Of a stretch of 64,000 nt of DNA, positions 44,926 through 57,263 are shown piece after piece. The translations under genes were made by a program, and so were the position numbers. The notes under the pieces are model-generated. The model made no database searches. It saw only the letters and a program-made list of their open reading frames with translations, and was not told the DNA's origin. How positions within the stretch are numbered: the stretch's first letter is position 1; each line of letters starts with the position of its first letter. This DNA is from Halichoerus grypus (taxonomy: Eukaryota > Chordata > Mammalia > Carnivora > Phocidae): positions 109,400,389 through 109,464,388 of the forward strand of contig NC_135716.1 of the NCBI RefSeq assembly GCF_964656455.1, written 5' to 3'.

Positions 44926-46984
44926 AGGTGTTCCTTTACTCCACTTAAATCTGTTTCGGAAGTATGATGTACATCTCATAAATGGTAAGAAATTAATGAC
45001 GAGACGGAGTGTCCGTGAAAATGCATGAATACCTGAGAGGTTGTACAGTGAGCATGCTGAGGCCGATCTCGCTTTTATCGCTCTTTGGGCAAATCTTCTC
45101 TGGAAAAAGTAGGCACATCTGTCACCAGGACATTTTCCTAGGTGTTTGGCTGAGAAGACTCTTGGAATAGGGAAACTATGTTGCTGTCTGGTTCGGTGGC
45201 CTTGGGACAGCCAGGAGGTAGTTCGTCGTGTGCTTTGACTTTAATCATCGAACGTCAGGTGCTGCGCCTGCTTCGTTGACGGCAAGGTCTGGAATGTCAG
45301 ATGAAATAAGCCTCTACTTCTCTAGAGAGAAAGTGATTTTTTTTAGGGATGAGAGCATGTACATTTTTTCACCTTTGAGTTTTGTTCTGCTCTGCCCTTT
45401 GTTCCTAAGTGGCACTGGGTCCATAGTTGACGCATGAAATTGCACTGTGTTCAGTCCCAGTTCCGTCCACGCCTGTCTGCACGCCGGCACGGCTTGCCCC
45501 AGCCCCCACAGGTGATCCTGCTGCCGAGGCTCCTGTCGGGCCAGAGCACGCGAGGCTTAGGCCACGGAGAGTTCTTAGAAAAGATGCCATCATTTTTTCC
45601 AGAAATGTATGTCCCAGATGTTTTGCAGAGCCTTAACTTAGACAGTGGTTAGCCTGGAATGTCAGAGGGAAAAAAATCTCATGTGTGTTATATCACTAAA
45701 AATTTAGGACTATCTTCCCGGATTGCGACTGCTGCGCACACATTCAGAGTAAGGTTTGCTCGGTTCCAGATTATTTGGTAAACAAGCGCCTGCTCTGCTC
45801 TGTGTTGTTATGGCTAATTCAGGTCCTCAAGGTCACATTAGCAAAGGGGCACAGCTTGAAAAACATCGTGCTCTAGTCTCAACTCAAACTGAAGATCAGT
45901 GGCTAGCTTGTCCTTTTGCATTGCTCTTGAAACACTCCGGAATGCAGCTCTTACTGGAAGAGACTGTTCACGAAAAATTAATTGCATCAGTCTTTAAATG
46001 AGAGACAAGGAAACCACACATCCTGCCCACACCTACTTCCCTGGAAGATTTTTATCTACAGTTCAGTTGTCCTAAAGGGTTTCAGCAGCTTGCCAGGCTG
46101 AAAGTCTAACTATTTCAAATAGGACATCCAAAAGTCATCGCGGGAAGCTTTAGCCAGGAACTTAGAGTGCTGTGAAGCCATGTCAACAAGAGGAATGTTG
46201 TACAATTTTAGACTGAATAGCAAGAAGTCCTTGCTAGAAAGGAGATGACCCTAGCTTTCCCGTATAAAAGCAACTTGAAACGTGTTTATTTGGCCTTCCA
46301 AAGTGAGATTCAAACTGAGAAATGTACTACCCCCTTACTGTGCAGTTCCTTAGATTGAATCAGTGCTTTATTTCTTCTGAAAAGCCCCATCTCACCAAAA
46401 GGAGTTTGACAGCAATGTCTTAAGCCTCTTTTATCCACAGGAAGACATCATCGTGAGTGTTAAAGTAGATTGTCCTTCTCCATACAGCTCACTCCATATA
46501 GTGGGGCCACGTGGAGTTTCTTCCCCATGATTTCAGCTCTGTCCAGCAATGAGCAGACACCCAGATTTTCTTGTCTGCCCTGAACTTTCTTCTGCTCAGC
46601 CTGCCACTCTAGTGCTCTAAAAACAGATTGTCTACACTTATGTTCTTCCTGCCGACTCACTTTAAACATGGATTTGACATAGCTCCCCCTTTTTCCCTTC
46701 TAGAGTATTTAACTGACACTAGCCTCTCTCTCAAGCAACAAACTTTGGAATAATTGTTTTGTACTCTCTTTCCTTAATCCATATAGAATTGGTTTCTCTC
46801 CCCTTATTTTTAGTATCCCCAGAATTTTCCCTTGTCTTTCCATCCTCTTCTCTCCTTGTCATCTGAATTCACCTATTGATTCTGCCTTTGAACCAGTTCA
46901 CACTCAGCCTTTCCTCTTCAGTCCCATGGTCACAACCTAAGCTAACTCTTCAACATAAATTCCTTGTTTTATTAGCACATTTGT
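44926..46984. other. repeat-poor stretch downstream of ALG14
   Basis: About 2 kb with little recognisable repeat and several CpG-containing segments (around 45240-45300 and 45470-45560). No exon or promoter could be defined by eye. Confidence 0.45.
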
Positions 46985-47100
46985 TGAGGAACTGAGGCAT
47001 AGGGAGATTAAGTATCTTATCCAAGATTTTATAACTAGAAAGTGGCAGAGCCGGGATTTGAACAAAGGCACTCCAGCTCCAACCAGACTTACCTTAACAG
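46985..47100 (-). mobile_element. MIR fragment, antisense
   Basis: GAGGAACTGAGGCATAGGG, AGTGGCAGAGCCGGGATTTG and a decayed remainder match reversed MIR. A poly(A) run follows at 47113-47130. Confidence 0.65.
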
Positions 47101-47112
47101 CTAGGTTAGGTT

Positions 47113-47130
47113 TAAAAAAAAAAAAAAAAA
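47113..47130. repeat. poly(A) run
   Basis: About 18 A residues between a MIR and an L2 fragment; origin unclear. Confidence 0.7.
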
Positions 47131-47134
47131 AGTG

Positions 47135-47255
47135 CCAGGAATGGGGATGAACGGGACGCTGTGATGGAGAAGAAGGTGCTGGGTGCTCTAGAAAGGGATA
47201 TCAGGAAAGGCCTCTCTAAGAAGGATGTTTTAGCTGAAATCTGAAGGATAAGCCT
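47135..47255 (-). mobile_element. antisense L2 fragment
   Basis: TCAGGAAAGGCCTCTCTAAG and TAGCTGAAATCTGAAGGATAAG, read in parts, match the reverse of the L2 segment upstream of its 3' end. Confidence 0.5.
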
Positions 47256-47652
47256 GAATATTTGTCCTCCTCCTTCCACTTCCCTTCCCAGCTTACATTT
47301 CACCTCCACTACAAACTCTTCCCCATCTCCCTCAGCCTTGTTTCAGCAACTTCTTCTCTAAACACCTCGGTGACATAGCCACCCATACCTAAGGTTAGCA
47401 CTGAGCTACAGACCATCATATTGCAATACCTTGTGCTTAGAAACACCTGTAGAGGGAAGAAATGAATGCTTCTGATCATTGTTTCTTTATGTTCACCTTA
47501 CATCGGGGATTATACCTCATACTTTCATGACCTTGCTCCACTCTTGGTCACACCTGCCACAGTTCTAGACCAAATGTAGGCATTGACTACACATATAAAT
47601 TCTCATACATTCAGACTTTGTCTAGGCCTACTTAGTTACAGCTCATCTAGAC

Positions 47653-48013
47653 CAACGTTCTCAAACTTTTTGGTCTCAGGACCTCATTACACTCTTGAAA
47701 ATTATCGAAGACCCCACAAACTTTTGTTTATGGTGGCTATATTTGTCACTATTTACCACATTAGAAATTAAGACAGGGAAACTTTTTAAACACAATAATA
47801 CACTGGACACATATCATTAGCCATCAGAGCAATGGTATTCTTACACATCATGAAGCATCTAGAAAACTATAAGATCATGAGAGAATGAGAAGGAAAAAGG
47901 GAAATGACATCTTTGCATTATTATGGAAAATAGCTTTGACCTCATGGACCCCTGAAAAGGTCTTGAGGACCCCCCAGAGGCCCCTGGGCTATATTTGGAG
48001 AACTGCTGCTCTA
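47653..48013 (+). mobile_element. hAT-type DNA transposon relic, non-autonomous
   Basis: The left end, CAACGTTCTCAAACTTTTTG, and the right end, GGAGAACTGCTGCTC, form imperfect hAT inverted repeats (CAGNGTTCTC type). The inner ends, GGTCTCAGGACCTCATTACA and CCTGAAAAGGTCTTGAGGAC, are typical of a large MER-type family I cannot name with certainty. The middle is unrelated or decayed. Confidence 0.6.
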
Positions 48014-48064
48014 CATAATGGTGCATCAATAACTTCATTTCTATCAGCCTTTAAACAGTCAATG

Positions 48065-48615
48065 ATCTATGTACTAGTTTTCTATTGCTGTGTAACAAAT
48101 AGCCACAAATTCAGTGGCTTCAGAAAACAGCTGTTCTCTCACTATTCTATAGGTTAGAAATCCAGGCAGGGCATGACTGCTTCTCTGCTCAGGGTCTCAC
48201 AAGGCTCTAATCAAGGAGACAGCCACAGCTGGGTTCAGATCTGGAACAGACTCTGGACCTTCTTCCAAACTTGTTCAGGTCATTGCTGGCAGAATTCAGT
48301 TCCTTGCAGTTGTAGGACTCGTGGTGACCTGTTCCTTAAAGGCCAGTGAGAGTCTCTACTGCTGCTTGTCTCTTTTAAGGCACTGATGTGACTGGGTCAG
48401 GTACACATAGGATAATCTTCCTTTTAATTAACTCAAAATCAATTGATGAGGGACTATAATTACATCTGCAAAGTCCCTTTTGCTGTATTAATGTCACATA
48501 ATCAGGGGAGTGATAGCCCATGATATTCACAGGCCCCACCAATACTTGGGGATTATAAAGGTGTGGATGCGACAGGGTAGAATATTGGTAGCCATCGAGA
48601 ATTCTGCCAACCACA
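48065..48615 (-). mobile_element. MLT1-type (ERVL-MaLR) LTR, antisense
   Basis: TAGTTTTCTATTGCTGTGTA, CCACAAATTCAGTGGCTTC, then TACATCTGCAAAGTCCC and ATTCTGCCAACCACA follow a common MaLR-like repeat in reverse. Subfamily unassigned. Confidence 0.55.
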
Positions 48616-48769
48616 ATCTGCCAGAGGTGTTTTGTTTTGGCAGGGGGGAAATGTTTTTCAAATCTTTCACTTAGACTACAAACTCCTACCTTAGTGTCCA
48701 AGTTTTGTAATTTTTTTTTAATACAGGAAATGCACGTCTTCCAAACTGCATCACTTTTCCAGCAAGTCC

Positions 48770-48905
48770 TTCTGTGCTTGGTTTGTTTACCTGTCAAATA
48801 GGCATAATGATGGTCCCTCCTTACAGACTTGTGTGCACTAAACTAAGATGGTACATGTACCCCCTTTAGCACAGAGCCTGGCACATAAGAAGCCCTGAGT
48901 AACTC
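48770..48905 (+). mobile_element. MIR 3' part
   Basis: GTTTACCTGTCAAATAGGC, TAATGATGGTCCCTCC and AGCACAGAGCCTGGCACATA are the MIR end in sense. Confidence 0.55.
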
Positions 48906-48979
48906 TGTGTCTCCAAGTAAGCACGTGACTTCCATGGTATGTAAGTGGCCTGAAGGAAGGTGTCCTTAAACTAAATGCA

Positions 48980-49710
48980 GCAACCATTTCCCACCCTCTA
49001 GGATAGCTATCATAAAAAGTTGTCTTAAAAGAAAAGAACAAGGGTTTCCAAGGATGTGGAGAAATTGAAACCCTCATACATTGCTCTCATACGTAGGTAG
49101 GTTCGGCAGCTGTGGACACCAGTTTCGCAGTTCCTTAAAAAGTTAAACATAAAGTTACTGTATGGCCCAGCAATTCCACTCTTAGGTATATACCCCAGAG
49201 AATTGAAAACACACGTTCACACAAAAACTTGTACGCAAATGTTCATACTGGCATTACGTAATAGACAAAAAGCAGAAACAACCCAAAGGTCCACTGAGCA
49301 ATGAATGGATTAACAAAAAATGTGGTATATCCATACAACGGAACATGACTTGGTCACAGAAAGGAATGACATGATACAACATGGGTAAATGAACCTTGGA
49401 AGCATGCTCAGTGGAAGAAGCCAGTCACAAAAGACCACACATCATATGATTCCCTTTATACGAAATGTCCAGAATAGGCAAATCCATAGACAGAAAATAG
49501 AGCTACTGTTGCCAGAGGCTGTGGAAGGGGCCATGGAGGTGACTCCTAACGGAGGTGGGATTTCTTTTCGGGGTGATGAAAATGTTGTGGGATTAGATAG
49601 TGCTTGTGGTTGTACAACTCTATACCAAACGACTGAACTGTATGTACACTTTACATGGGTGAATTTTATGGTATGTGAATTATTTCTCCACAAAAATGGT
49701 TTCTCCATCA
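48980..49710 (+). mobile_element. L1M-type 3' end, sense
   Basis: Late ORF2 sequence (GGTTTCCAAGGATGTGGAG, CCCAGCAATTCCACTCTTAG, CAACCCAAAGGTCCACTGAG), then 3' UTR (GTTGCCAGAGGCTGTGG, GTTGTACAACTCTATACC, GGTGAATTTTATGGTATG). The open frame at 49389-49916 lies mostly in this repeat and is not a gene. Confidence 0.85.
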
Positions 49711-50054
49711 TCAATAGTAAAGGAATCTATCCATATATATTTGTGGGTGAATATATAGATGGAAAAAGGCGAAACAGCAAACTAAGCACAGCCGCCAGGA
49801 AGCTGCTACAGGGAATGTGCTTGTTTATTGTGATTCTACCTCTGCCCACGGCCAGAGACGAAACAAAGACTGAAGGTGCCTGGGACAAAGCATGGCTTTG
49901 GGGAAGAGCTGAGTAAGAACTGGATGAAATAGCCTAGTGAGGGGGCCTGGAGGAAGAAGATGGTCTCAGCATGAAAACTCCTTCCCCGACCTCCTCACTA
50001 GAGACGCCTCATGACACGGCCTCACCCCAGCAAAGAGCCAAGACGACTGAGTCA

Positions 50055-50565
50055 TTTGTATTGTCCACAGTTGGCCATACACATGCCTTCTGCAGGAGGA
50101 CCTTGACTTCTCCATCAAGAGGTAGAGTCCGGTGGCTCACCCCTTGAATCTAACTAAACTGGCCTGAGGGGCTTGTCGGACCACTAGAATGCAGCAAGAG
50201 TGGGAAGTGATGTTCTGACTTGGTCTCTTGAATGTCCTCTCAGTACCCAGCCACCATGCTTCGAGAAGCCCAAGCCACACGCAGAGACCATGTGTGGGTG
50301 TTCTGGTTCCCGGACGTATCTGAGTACAGACTTTGAGTCGTCTCGATCCAGGGTGCTAGACGTGTGAGGAGAGAAGCCTCCCAACGATTCCAGTGCTGCC
50401 ATTCTCAGCACTCCCTGCCTTTCTAGTCCTCCTGGCTGAGGCTCAGGCACTATGCCTTGTGAATTTCTGGCCCACAGAGTCCCTGAACAAGATGAAATGG
50501 CTGCTATTTTCTGCCACTAAGTTCTGGGGGAATTTGTGACAAAACAACAGGTAATTAGAACAGTA
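50055..50565 (+). mobile_element. MLT1-type (ERVL-MaLR) LTR, sense
   Basis: TATTGTCCACAGTTGGCC, CTTCTCCATCAAGAGGTAG, CTTCGAGAAGCCCAAGCC and CTGCCACTAAGTTCTGGG occur in MaLR LTR order. The 3' end (GGGAATTTGTGACAAAACA) is decayed. Confidence 0.65.
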
Positions 50566-51841
50566 ACCTTTCAGAAGGAGCTAGTCTCTCCAAAGCTTGG
50601 TTACTTTGGCTTAATATTGGAGAGGAAACGATTTCTCGCCCCTAAGGCAAAAGGAAGAAAACATCTTTCTACACCATGGGTAGGAAAAGGCTTTTTTTCT
50701 CCTTGCTCCTTGGCCTGCATGTAGCAGTGAAACAGAAACCAATGGATTCTTTTAAATCTTTTAACCATATGCAGATGAATAAGCAAATGGTTGGACTTGG
50801 TTCCTAATCTCTGTCCTTTCCTGAATAACTTTTTTTTTCCACTCTAATAAACTTTAGCATTTAAACAGAAGTCATGTGTCACATATATGACGATTAACAG
50901 CAAGAATGTAGAAAATGAGATAGCTGCTGAGCATGAAAACTTAATTAATAGCCAAGCCATTCAACCGAAAATCAGAACAGTGTTTCTGGCAGGGAAATGT
51001 GAAGTCTTTTTTTTCTAACTTGGAATTCTTTTTTTGTTTTTTTTCACTCTCAGTCTTTTCTAAGATCGTGATTTAAAATTCAGTGACTGCGCAGAGAACT
51101 TTTTTAAGTTCTCAGTTGAACTCCACTGATTGAAGTGCAATAATCTTTCAATGACATGAGCAGGGCCACCCTCCCCATCCCTGGGTCCCCCGGGGGAATT
51201 GCCAAAGCCCAGAATACACAAACCAAGACTCATGGAGGAACAAAATGGCAGGAAAGCTGAACAACAGCAAGGGGGATGAAAGAGTTTGGAACGACAGGCT
51301 TCTCTCTCACAAAAAGGGAAAAGAAGTTTCATTCTTAAAAAAAGGGGGGGTGGCGGGAGAAAACAAGACCTTTATGGTAATACCATATACAGAGTTGGCA
51401 GAAATTCGGCAAAGAATAAAAAGTATCCAAAATGTTCCCTTACTCAGTTCCCGCCTGAGGCTCCATTTTCAAGCTGATTTGCCCTGAATTCTCTGGACGT
51501 GGAACCGTGCAAGGCTTCTAGAAGGGCCCAAGTGTTGGTCTCTTGACTCACCAGCCGAACAAGCTGAATCCGAATTGGCCAGATAGAGAGCTTTAATGTT
51601 CACCAAAATCGTAGAGAAAACAAGTTATTTATGGATGAAATGATAGAAGGTCTGAGGTTTGATTCAAAACCCATTGCCGGAGTGGGGAAGGCAGGGGAGT
51701 TTATGGATGAAACAGGATTGGCCAGACATAATCACTGTGGAAGCTGGGGACAGCGGGTGCACAGGGCCTCGTACACCAGGCTCATCATATTGTTGCCTCT
51801 ACTTTCCTATATGTTTGAGCATTTCCATAATTAAAAGTTGT
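50566..51841. other. repeat-poor intergenic stretch
   Basis: Unique sequence with T-runs near 50828 and 51008 and a GGGGGGG run near 51344. No gene seen. Confidence 0.45.
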
Positions 51842-51950
51842 GGGGTGCCTGGCGGGCTCAGTCAGAGGGGCGTGAGACTATTGATCTTGGGGTTATGCGT
51901 TCAAGCCCCACGTTGGGTGTCTAGATTACTTAGATAAAAATAAACCTTTA
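51842..51950 (+). mobile_element. short-form CAN-SINE
   Basis: GGGGTGCCTGGCGGGCTCAG head, ATGCGTTCAAGCCCCACG tRNA-like segment, GTCTAGATTACTTAGATAAA tail. The target duplication is weak (TAAAAGTTGTGG and TAAAAACAGTTT). Confidence 0.82.
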
Positions 51951-52654
51951 AAAACAGTTTTAAAAACAGAAATCAATTTTTAGTGAGAGTGAGCAATCTT
52001 CAGATGCTAAAACGTCAAAGAATATATTATGGATAAAATGAAGCAAACTAGGTTTTACAATGAGAACAAGAAAGGAAATTTGAAAATTACTTTTATTTCA
52101 TGTTTAACTCATGAAAAGAAATTCAGTCAGCCTGTAAATCTGATTCCTGAACCAGAATAGGTTTTTCTGACTTAAAATATTCACTTCGGGGCCTTTCAAT
52201 ACACTGCTATGGAGTATAAAATGTCACCTTCTTCTTTATCCATATGCTTCTCATTGTTCAGTAAATATTTGAGGTGTTCCAGCACCAACATGGAGAACCA
52301 TTCACAGGAGGCCTAGGAGCGCTGACTCCCACTGAAGGTGCCCCTTTCTCCAAGGACACACTCCCTGCCCCTTTTCAGAAAATCACCACAGCACCAGTCA
52401 CCTCTGTGGACCTTGAACATTAAAGGTGGTTCTGACCCCACATCTTCACGTTGCTGAAGAGAATGCATTGCCAAGCAGAGAGGGGAAAGGCAGCTGGATG
52501 GTAAGAGCCTCAGGTCCAGGTTCTATATGTGCTTAACAGTGGTTAATTTTAATATTTCTGTGTTTCCTCGCCACATCAAATAAAGGACTTGGACGAGATC
52601 ATGCTTGAGTTCTCTTCCCATAACAGTATGGCCGCCACAATCGTAGCGTCCTTC

Positions 52655-52740
52655 GTTTATGGAGTGCTAGCAACATGCCACGTGCTGTACTAAGCCCGGG
52701 TCGGGCACTGACCCAGTTAATCCTCAGATCCAGGCCACAG
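52655..52740 (-). mobile_element. possible MIR fragment, antisense
   Basis: GGAGTGCTAGCAACATGCCA, CGTGCTGTACTAAGC and AGTTAATCCTCAGATCC resemble the reversed MIR tail. Short and diverged. Confidence 0.4.
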
Positions 52741-53139
52741 AGGCCCCACACTCTAGAGACCCCTCCACGGCCCACTTCCCTCCTTGTGGGGCCAGGATGA
52801 TGCAAGCACCCGGAGCCCACACTCCCTTTCTAGAGGAAAGGGCCCTCCGTAGGACCGCAACCTCACCTGCCTCAGTGGCCCAAGCCTCCTTCTCGGGCTT
52901 GCATGGGCCTCTTCCTCAGTTACACCCTCCCAAGGTCGGCTTACTGGCCAGTGAGGGGTGAGAGGGAGGGAGTGTGGAAGGATCAGGACCTGCAGGTTGG
53001 GGTGTGGATGCTCTCCACAAAGCTCCTCATGGTGTGAGACGGGACCAAGTCGAAAGAGGAGGGAGATGTGGGCTGGGGGTGCTTCGTTTATGCTCGGCTG
53101 AGGTCCTATAAATGTTAGGGGTGGGCCTAATGAGGTACG

Positions 53140-53300
53140 TACCCATTATTATTATTACTACTATTATTATGATTATTTTATTACATCTATTTTATAGAGA
53201 CCAAACCCGAGACGCAGAAGCTGGAGTAATTTGCCCTCAGTGGCACAGCTGGTTAGTGGCCGGGCCAAGGCTTGGGTTGCTACCCCTCTGATTCCACGCT
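53140..53300 (-). mobile_element. MIR fragment, antisense, with (ATT)n expansion
   Basis: An ATTATT-rich stretch at 53144-53180 leads into TTTTATAGAGACCAAACCC, GCAGAAGCTGGAGTAATTTG and AGTGGCCGGGCCAAGGC, a reversed MIR in which the usual TATTATTATCCC segment has expanded. Confidence 0.55.
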
Positions 53301-53964
53301 CCTCCCTTTCATGCTGCCACCCAACAAAACCGCAGAATCCGCCCACCCCAGGGCTCTCAGAAGACAGGGGGGGTCCAGAGAAGCTTTGGGCCACCAGTGG
53401 AGTGGCTCTTCGACAACATCTTACGTAATCGGTGCCGACAGAGAAGGTAGCAGAGAGCAGTGGTGGCAAAGCCTCCCCCGAAAACAATTACCATGGGAAG
53501 TTGATTCAACAGAAAAATATTTGATACAAGAGTATGACAGTTAATCCTAGGATTTCACTTTTTGTTCTGAACTTCTGACCTACAGCTGCTGGTGCAGCCA
53601 CGGAATATCAAGAAGGTAACCGAACTAGATTTTCACCCTGTCCAACAAGCATGTGGCCAATCAAATAAGTCGGTCTTTGTTGACTTCCTTTAAACTCTAA
53701 AGCCAGGAAATCACTTCTAATATGTGAAGACCCCCACCTTCCCTTCAAGGACATCCTGAGGCACAGAAATAAAATTTAAACAAACATCCTTTCAATTACT
53801 CTTCATAATGAAACATCCAGCAAATTCTAGGTAATTTGAAAAAGCAAATTTCTGAACAAAGCTCTAAAGATATTCCTAGAGTGTTTTTAGAATGCATAAT
53901 TTGATGTACTTAATACCAAGCACTCGATGTAGTTCTGTTTGGGTACTAACCACAAATACCTGAA

Positions 53965-54125
53965 GTCAGTAATAATAATAGTAGCTAACAGTGTTGAGTG
54001 CTTATTATGTGCCGGGCATGATTCTTCATCTTCCACGTGGTCTCCCTCGCCTGACCCTCATGACGGCCACCTGAAGAAGTTCAGGGTATAGCTTCTTTAC
54101 AGACAAGGAACAGAGAACCAAGAGC
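53965..54125 (-). mobile_element. MIR fragment, antisense
   Basis: AATAATAATAGTAGCTAACA, GAGTGCTTATTATGTGCCGG and CTTTACAGACAAGGAACAG are reversed MIR in order. Confidence 0.65.
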
Positions 54126-54139
54126 ATATACACAAAGGG

Positions 54140-54500
54140 CTTTATCAAAGTACCATGTGTAATAGAAAAAAAAAATCAGAAACCATCTTAATTGAATAAA
54201 TTATATGTCCAGACAGGGGACTAGTGTGCAGTCATTAAAAAAATCATATTGTTGAGGAATATTTAACGGCATAGAAAAATGCTGAAAATGTTATATTAAG
54301 TTTTTTGAAATCACGGAAACAAGTATATATTATGAGCACAGTCTGAAACTCTATGTAAATAGATGCAAAGTTTTAAAAGGGCTACAAATATATAAAAGGT
54401 TTAAGATGGATTCTCTCTTAGTTAAGGAGTTACATATAAAGTTTATTCTGTGATTTTTTTAAATTCTATTTTGATTATGAATAACAGAATGAAAGAAAAG
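54140..54500 (+). mobile_element. HAL1/L1ME-like 3' end
   Basis: TGCAGTCATTAAAAAAATC, GGAATATTTAACGGCATAG, AAAATGCTGAAAATGTTAT and CTCTATGTAAATAGATGC match an old half-LINE end, also seen at 37440-37855. Family tentative. Confidence 0.55.
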
Positions 54501-54599
54501 AGGGTTTTTTAAAAATGACTGGATTTTTGTGAACCATTGGCTCAGGGAGTAGAAAAAAGGAAACCATAGTATGTCCACAGAAATCCCATGCTGGCAAAT

Positions 54600-54850
54600 G
54601 TAACAGATAATAATAGAAATAACTACTTACTAAACATGTGTCTCAGACTTCCTGTTGTACATGCAGCTTTCGCAACATCTCACTTGATCCTGCAAAGGCA
54701 CTGAGAGGGAGGAGGCTTAGCTCCCATTTTTCAGATGATGAAAATAAAGCTCTGAGAGGCTGTGGCTTTTCCAAGGCTGCACAGCTGGTAACATGGTCAA
54801 AGCAGGGCTAGAATCTGGGGATATTCAGTCCCAGTGCAGCATCTGTGAAC
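54600..54850 (-). mobile_element. MIR, antisense, near complete
   Basis: CTCACTTGATCCTGCAAAGG, CCATTTTTCAGATGATG, GGCTGCACAGCTGGTAAC and CAAAGCAGGGCTAGAATC follow the whole reversed MIR. Confidence 0.75.
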
Positions 54851-54964
54851 ACAGGCCCAGTGTGTGGGCAGCCAGAAATGTGTTGTCCTGATCGCATTCT
54901 GACTTATTCAACATGAAATTGAATAAGTATGGCAGCCGACTAAGCCCCATGCCAGTTTATGGAA

Positions 54965-55065
54965 AGGCCAGTGAAATAGGGATCTGGAGATCTGAGTTCC
55001 AGTCTTGGATCTGCCATTAATTAGGTCCGTGGGCAAATCCTTTGACCTCTCTGTTCATCTAGATC
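54965..55065 (+). mobile_element. MIR fragment
   Basis: GAGTTCCAGTCTTGGATCTG, CATTAATTAGGTCCGTGGGC and CCTTTGACCTCTCTGTTC are the MIR middle in sense. Confidence 0.55.
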
Positions 55066-55423
55066 CAACACAAATGTAATTGAGCATCTTAGGCTCAGCG
55101 CCTGTCCTGGAGGTCAGTTGCCTGCATTGTCACATGCCAAAACCCCCTAATACTCTTCCAGAAGATTTGAATGGCAGTGTTCATTTCTACTGAACACGAG
55201 GGGGAGGAGGGTTGCATCACATATCGCCAGCAAAACATTCCTTCCGTTTCCTTTAAACAATTCCTTTCCCCCCCAAATTCCCTCTTCCCTTACCAGCTGC
55301 CCAAATTCTCTTTTTCTGTTTCTTTCTCCCTGTAAAACAAAAACAAAACAAAAAATCTTTTCACCCCTTCTTTTTCTGAGCCACACTCCTCAAGATTTCT
55401 CCCTATTCCAAGTCTATTTTCAT

Positions 55424-55500
55424 TTAACAAATATTTATGACATGATTGGTGTCTCCCAGGACTGTTCCTGGTGCTGGAGGATATGGTAGTGGACTTTACA
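55424..55500 (-). mobile_element. antisense L2 3' fragment
   Basis: CATTTAACAAATATTTATGA, GACTGTTCCTGGTGCTGG and GATATGGTAGTGG are a diverged reversed L2 end. Confidence 0.45.
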
Positions 55501-55959
55501 TCCCATCCTTTCTTGCATAGAATAATCCCACCTGGTCTCAGCTTCTGTTTGCATCTAGCGAAAGACAGCGTAGGGGGATGGGGGGAGTGGGGATAGGGAG
55601 TATTTTAATTACTAATCATTTTTTTAGTGTTACATATAAAACAAGAGGTGAGGACTTATTGTTCTTAGAGAACACCCTGCCTCCTTTTTGTTTTTTTTAA
55701 TGATTCTATGATTTCATTAAAGTAAATTCATCATACCTTCCTTACTTACCTGGTAAGACTGCCAGGAACATTGTAAGCAAAGTACCAGGCCAATTTTCCC
55801 AAGAGATTTTATTGGCTCCATAAAGCCAACCTTAGTTCCTTAAAGCTGTCTGATCATATCTGAGTCCATACATGTCTCTCTCAAACATGACATTCCAGTC
55901 AATGTCTTGGCAATATAACCAATGCTTCCAGTGTCCTGTTATAAGGAGAACAACTTCTT

Positions 55960-56155
55960 GGGGCACCTGGATGGCTCAGTCGTTAAGCGTCTGCCTTCGG
56001 CTCAGGTCATGATCCCAGGGTCCTGGGATCGAGCCCCACATCGGGCTCCCTGCTCAGTGGGAGGCCTGCTTCTCCCTCTCCCACTCCCCCCGCTTGTGTT
56101 CCTGCTCTATCTCTCTCACTGTCAAATAAATAAATAAAATCTTAAAACAGAAAAA
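55960..56155 (+). mobile_element. CAN-SINE
   Basis: GGGGCACCTGGATGGCTCAG head, full body and AAATAAATAAATAAAATC tail. AGAACAACTTCTT (55947-55959) and AGAACAAATTCTT (56156-56168) are its duplication, 12/13. Confidence 0.93.
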
Positions 56156-57226
56156 AGAACAAATTCTTATCAAACCCATATAAATAGCTTTATTGCCATG
56201 AAAATACAAGAATACTCAGAGTTTCCAAATTCTAGGGGGATGAAGTGGGGAGAAAAAGATATATGTGTCATATTTGTTCACAAAGGTATATTTTACCAAA
56301 TTGCTCTAAGGCAGAGTTAGCTTAAGAGAAAAGAGGAAAAGTTTTCCTTAAATCTGGGAGAACAAAACATTTTTAAAATCAGCAATGTTTCAAATAAAGG
56401 CAAAAAAAATTATAATTATCCTCCTCAATTCATTCAGTCCCACTTAATTACCTCTTATAGCTTAAATCCAGTTTTTCTATTAGTTCTGGAAATTCTTACC
56501 CAGTTCAGTTTGATGATCTTAAAGTTACCAGAAACCTATATTCTAGAGTACTTGTCAGAGTCTTTTCCATGAGCCTCTCTGAAGATGAAATATATTCGCA
56601 AAAGTATCAGAGTAAAACAATAACCATCTATAAATGACCAGACTTAAAAATGTCCATGGTTAAAGATCTGATGAGAGTTCATTACAATGCAATTGATGAG
56701 GAAATTTGGTTATTTTTATGCCATGCAACATTTTAAGATAATAACTAAAATTATGACTGATAGTATTATACTAGGACATATCAGAATTTTAGGAATTTTA
56801 TATAATTTCTGAACACTTATATTAATAACATTCACCCATATAATATAACCTAGGAAGGCTTATCACCACTGATTTGGCAATGCTTCCCATGTAATTTAAA
56901 ATAACAAATAAGGCTAATCAGTGTAACATCTCTCTTTTAATTAGGAGAGAGAACAAATCCTTTGATTTGTCCCAGGAACCCTCTGGAAATTCCCAAAGTT
57001 TGTTTGAGGTCAAATAGACTCCGTCTAGAATCTGATTTGGGGAAATTTTGTTAAGAATATCAAAGAGGTTTTAAAACACTTGGTCAGATAGGATCATAGG
57101 TCACTGTGAAAACATGCTTAGTTATCCATTTAACCATGGTGATAATTAAAGACTTCTCAAGCAAATACCAGAAGTTAAATTGTTGTAAGTAAAACTGAGC
57201 TCTTTTAATAAAGAAGACTCAGTTGC

Positions 57227-57263
<37 letters not shown>

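Noticed and set aside
49389..49916. Longest open frame with a start codon outside the L1s (175 residues, + strand)
   Set aside because: It lies mostly in the 3' end of an old L1 (48980-49710), with 3' UTR text such as GTTGTACAACTCTATACC, so it is repeat sequence and not a gene.
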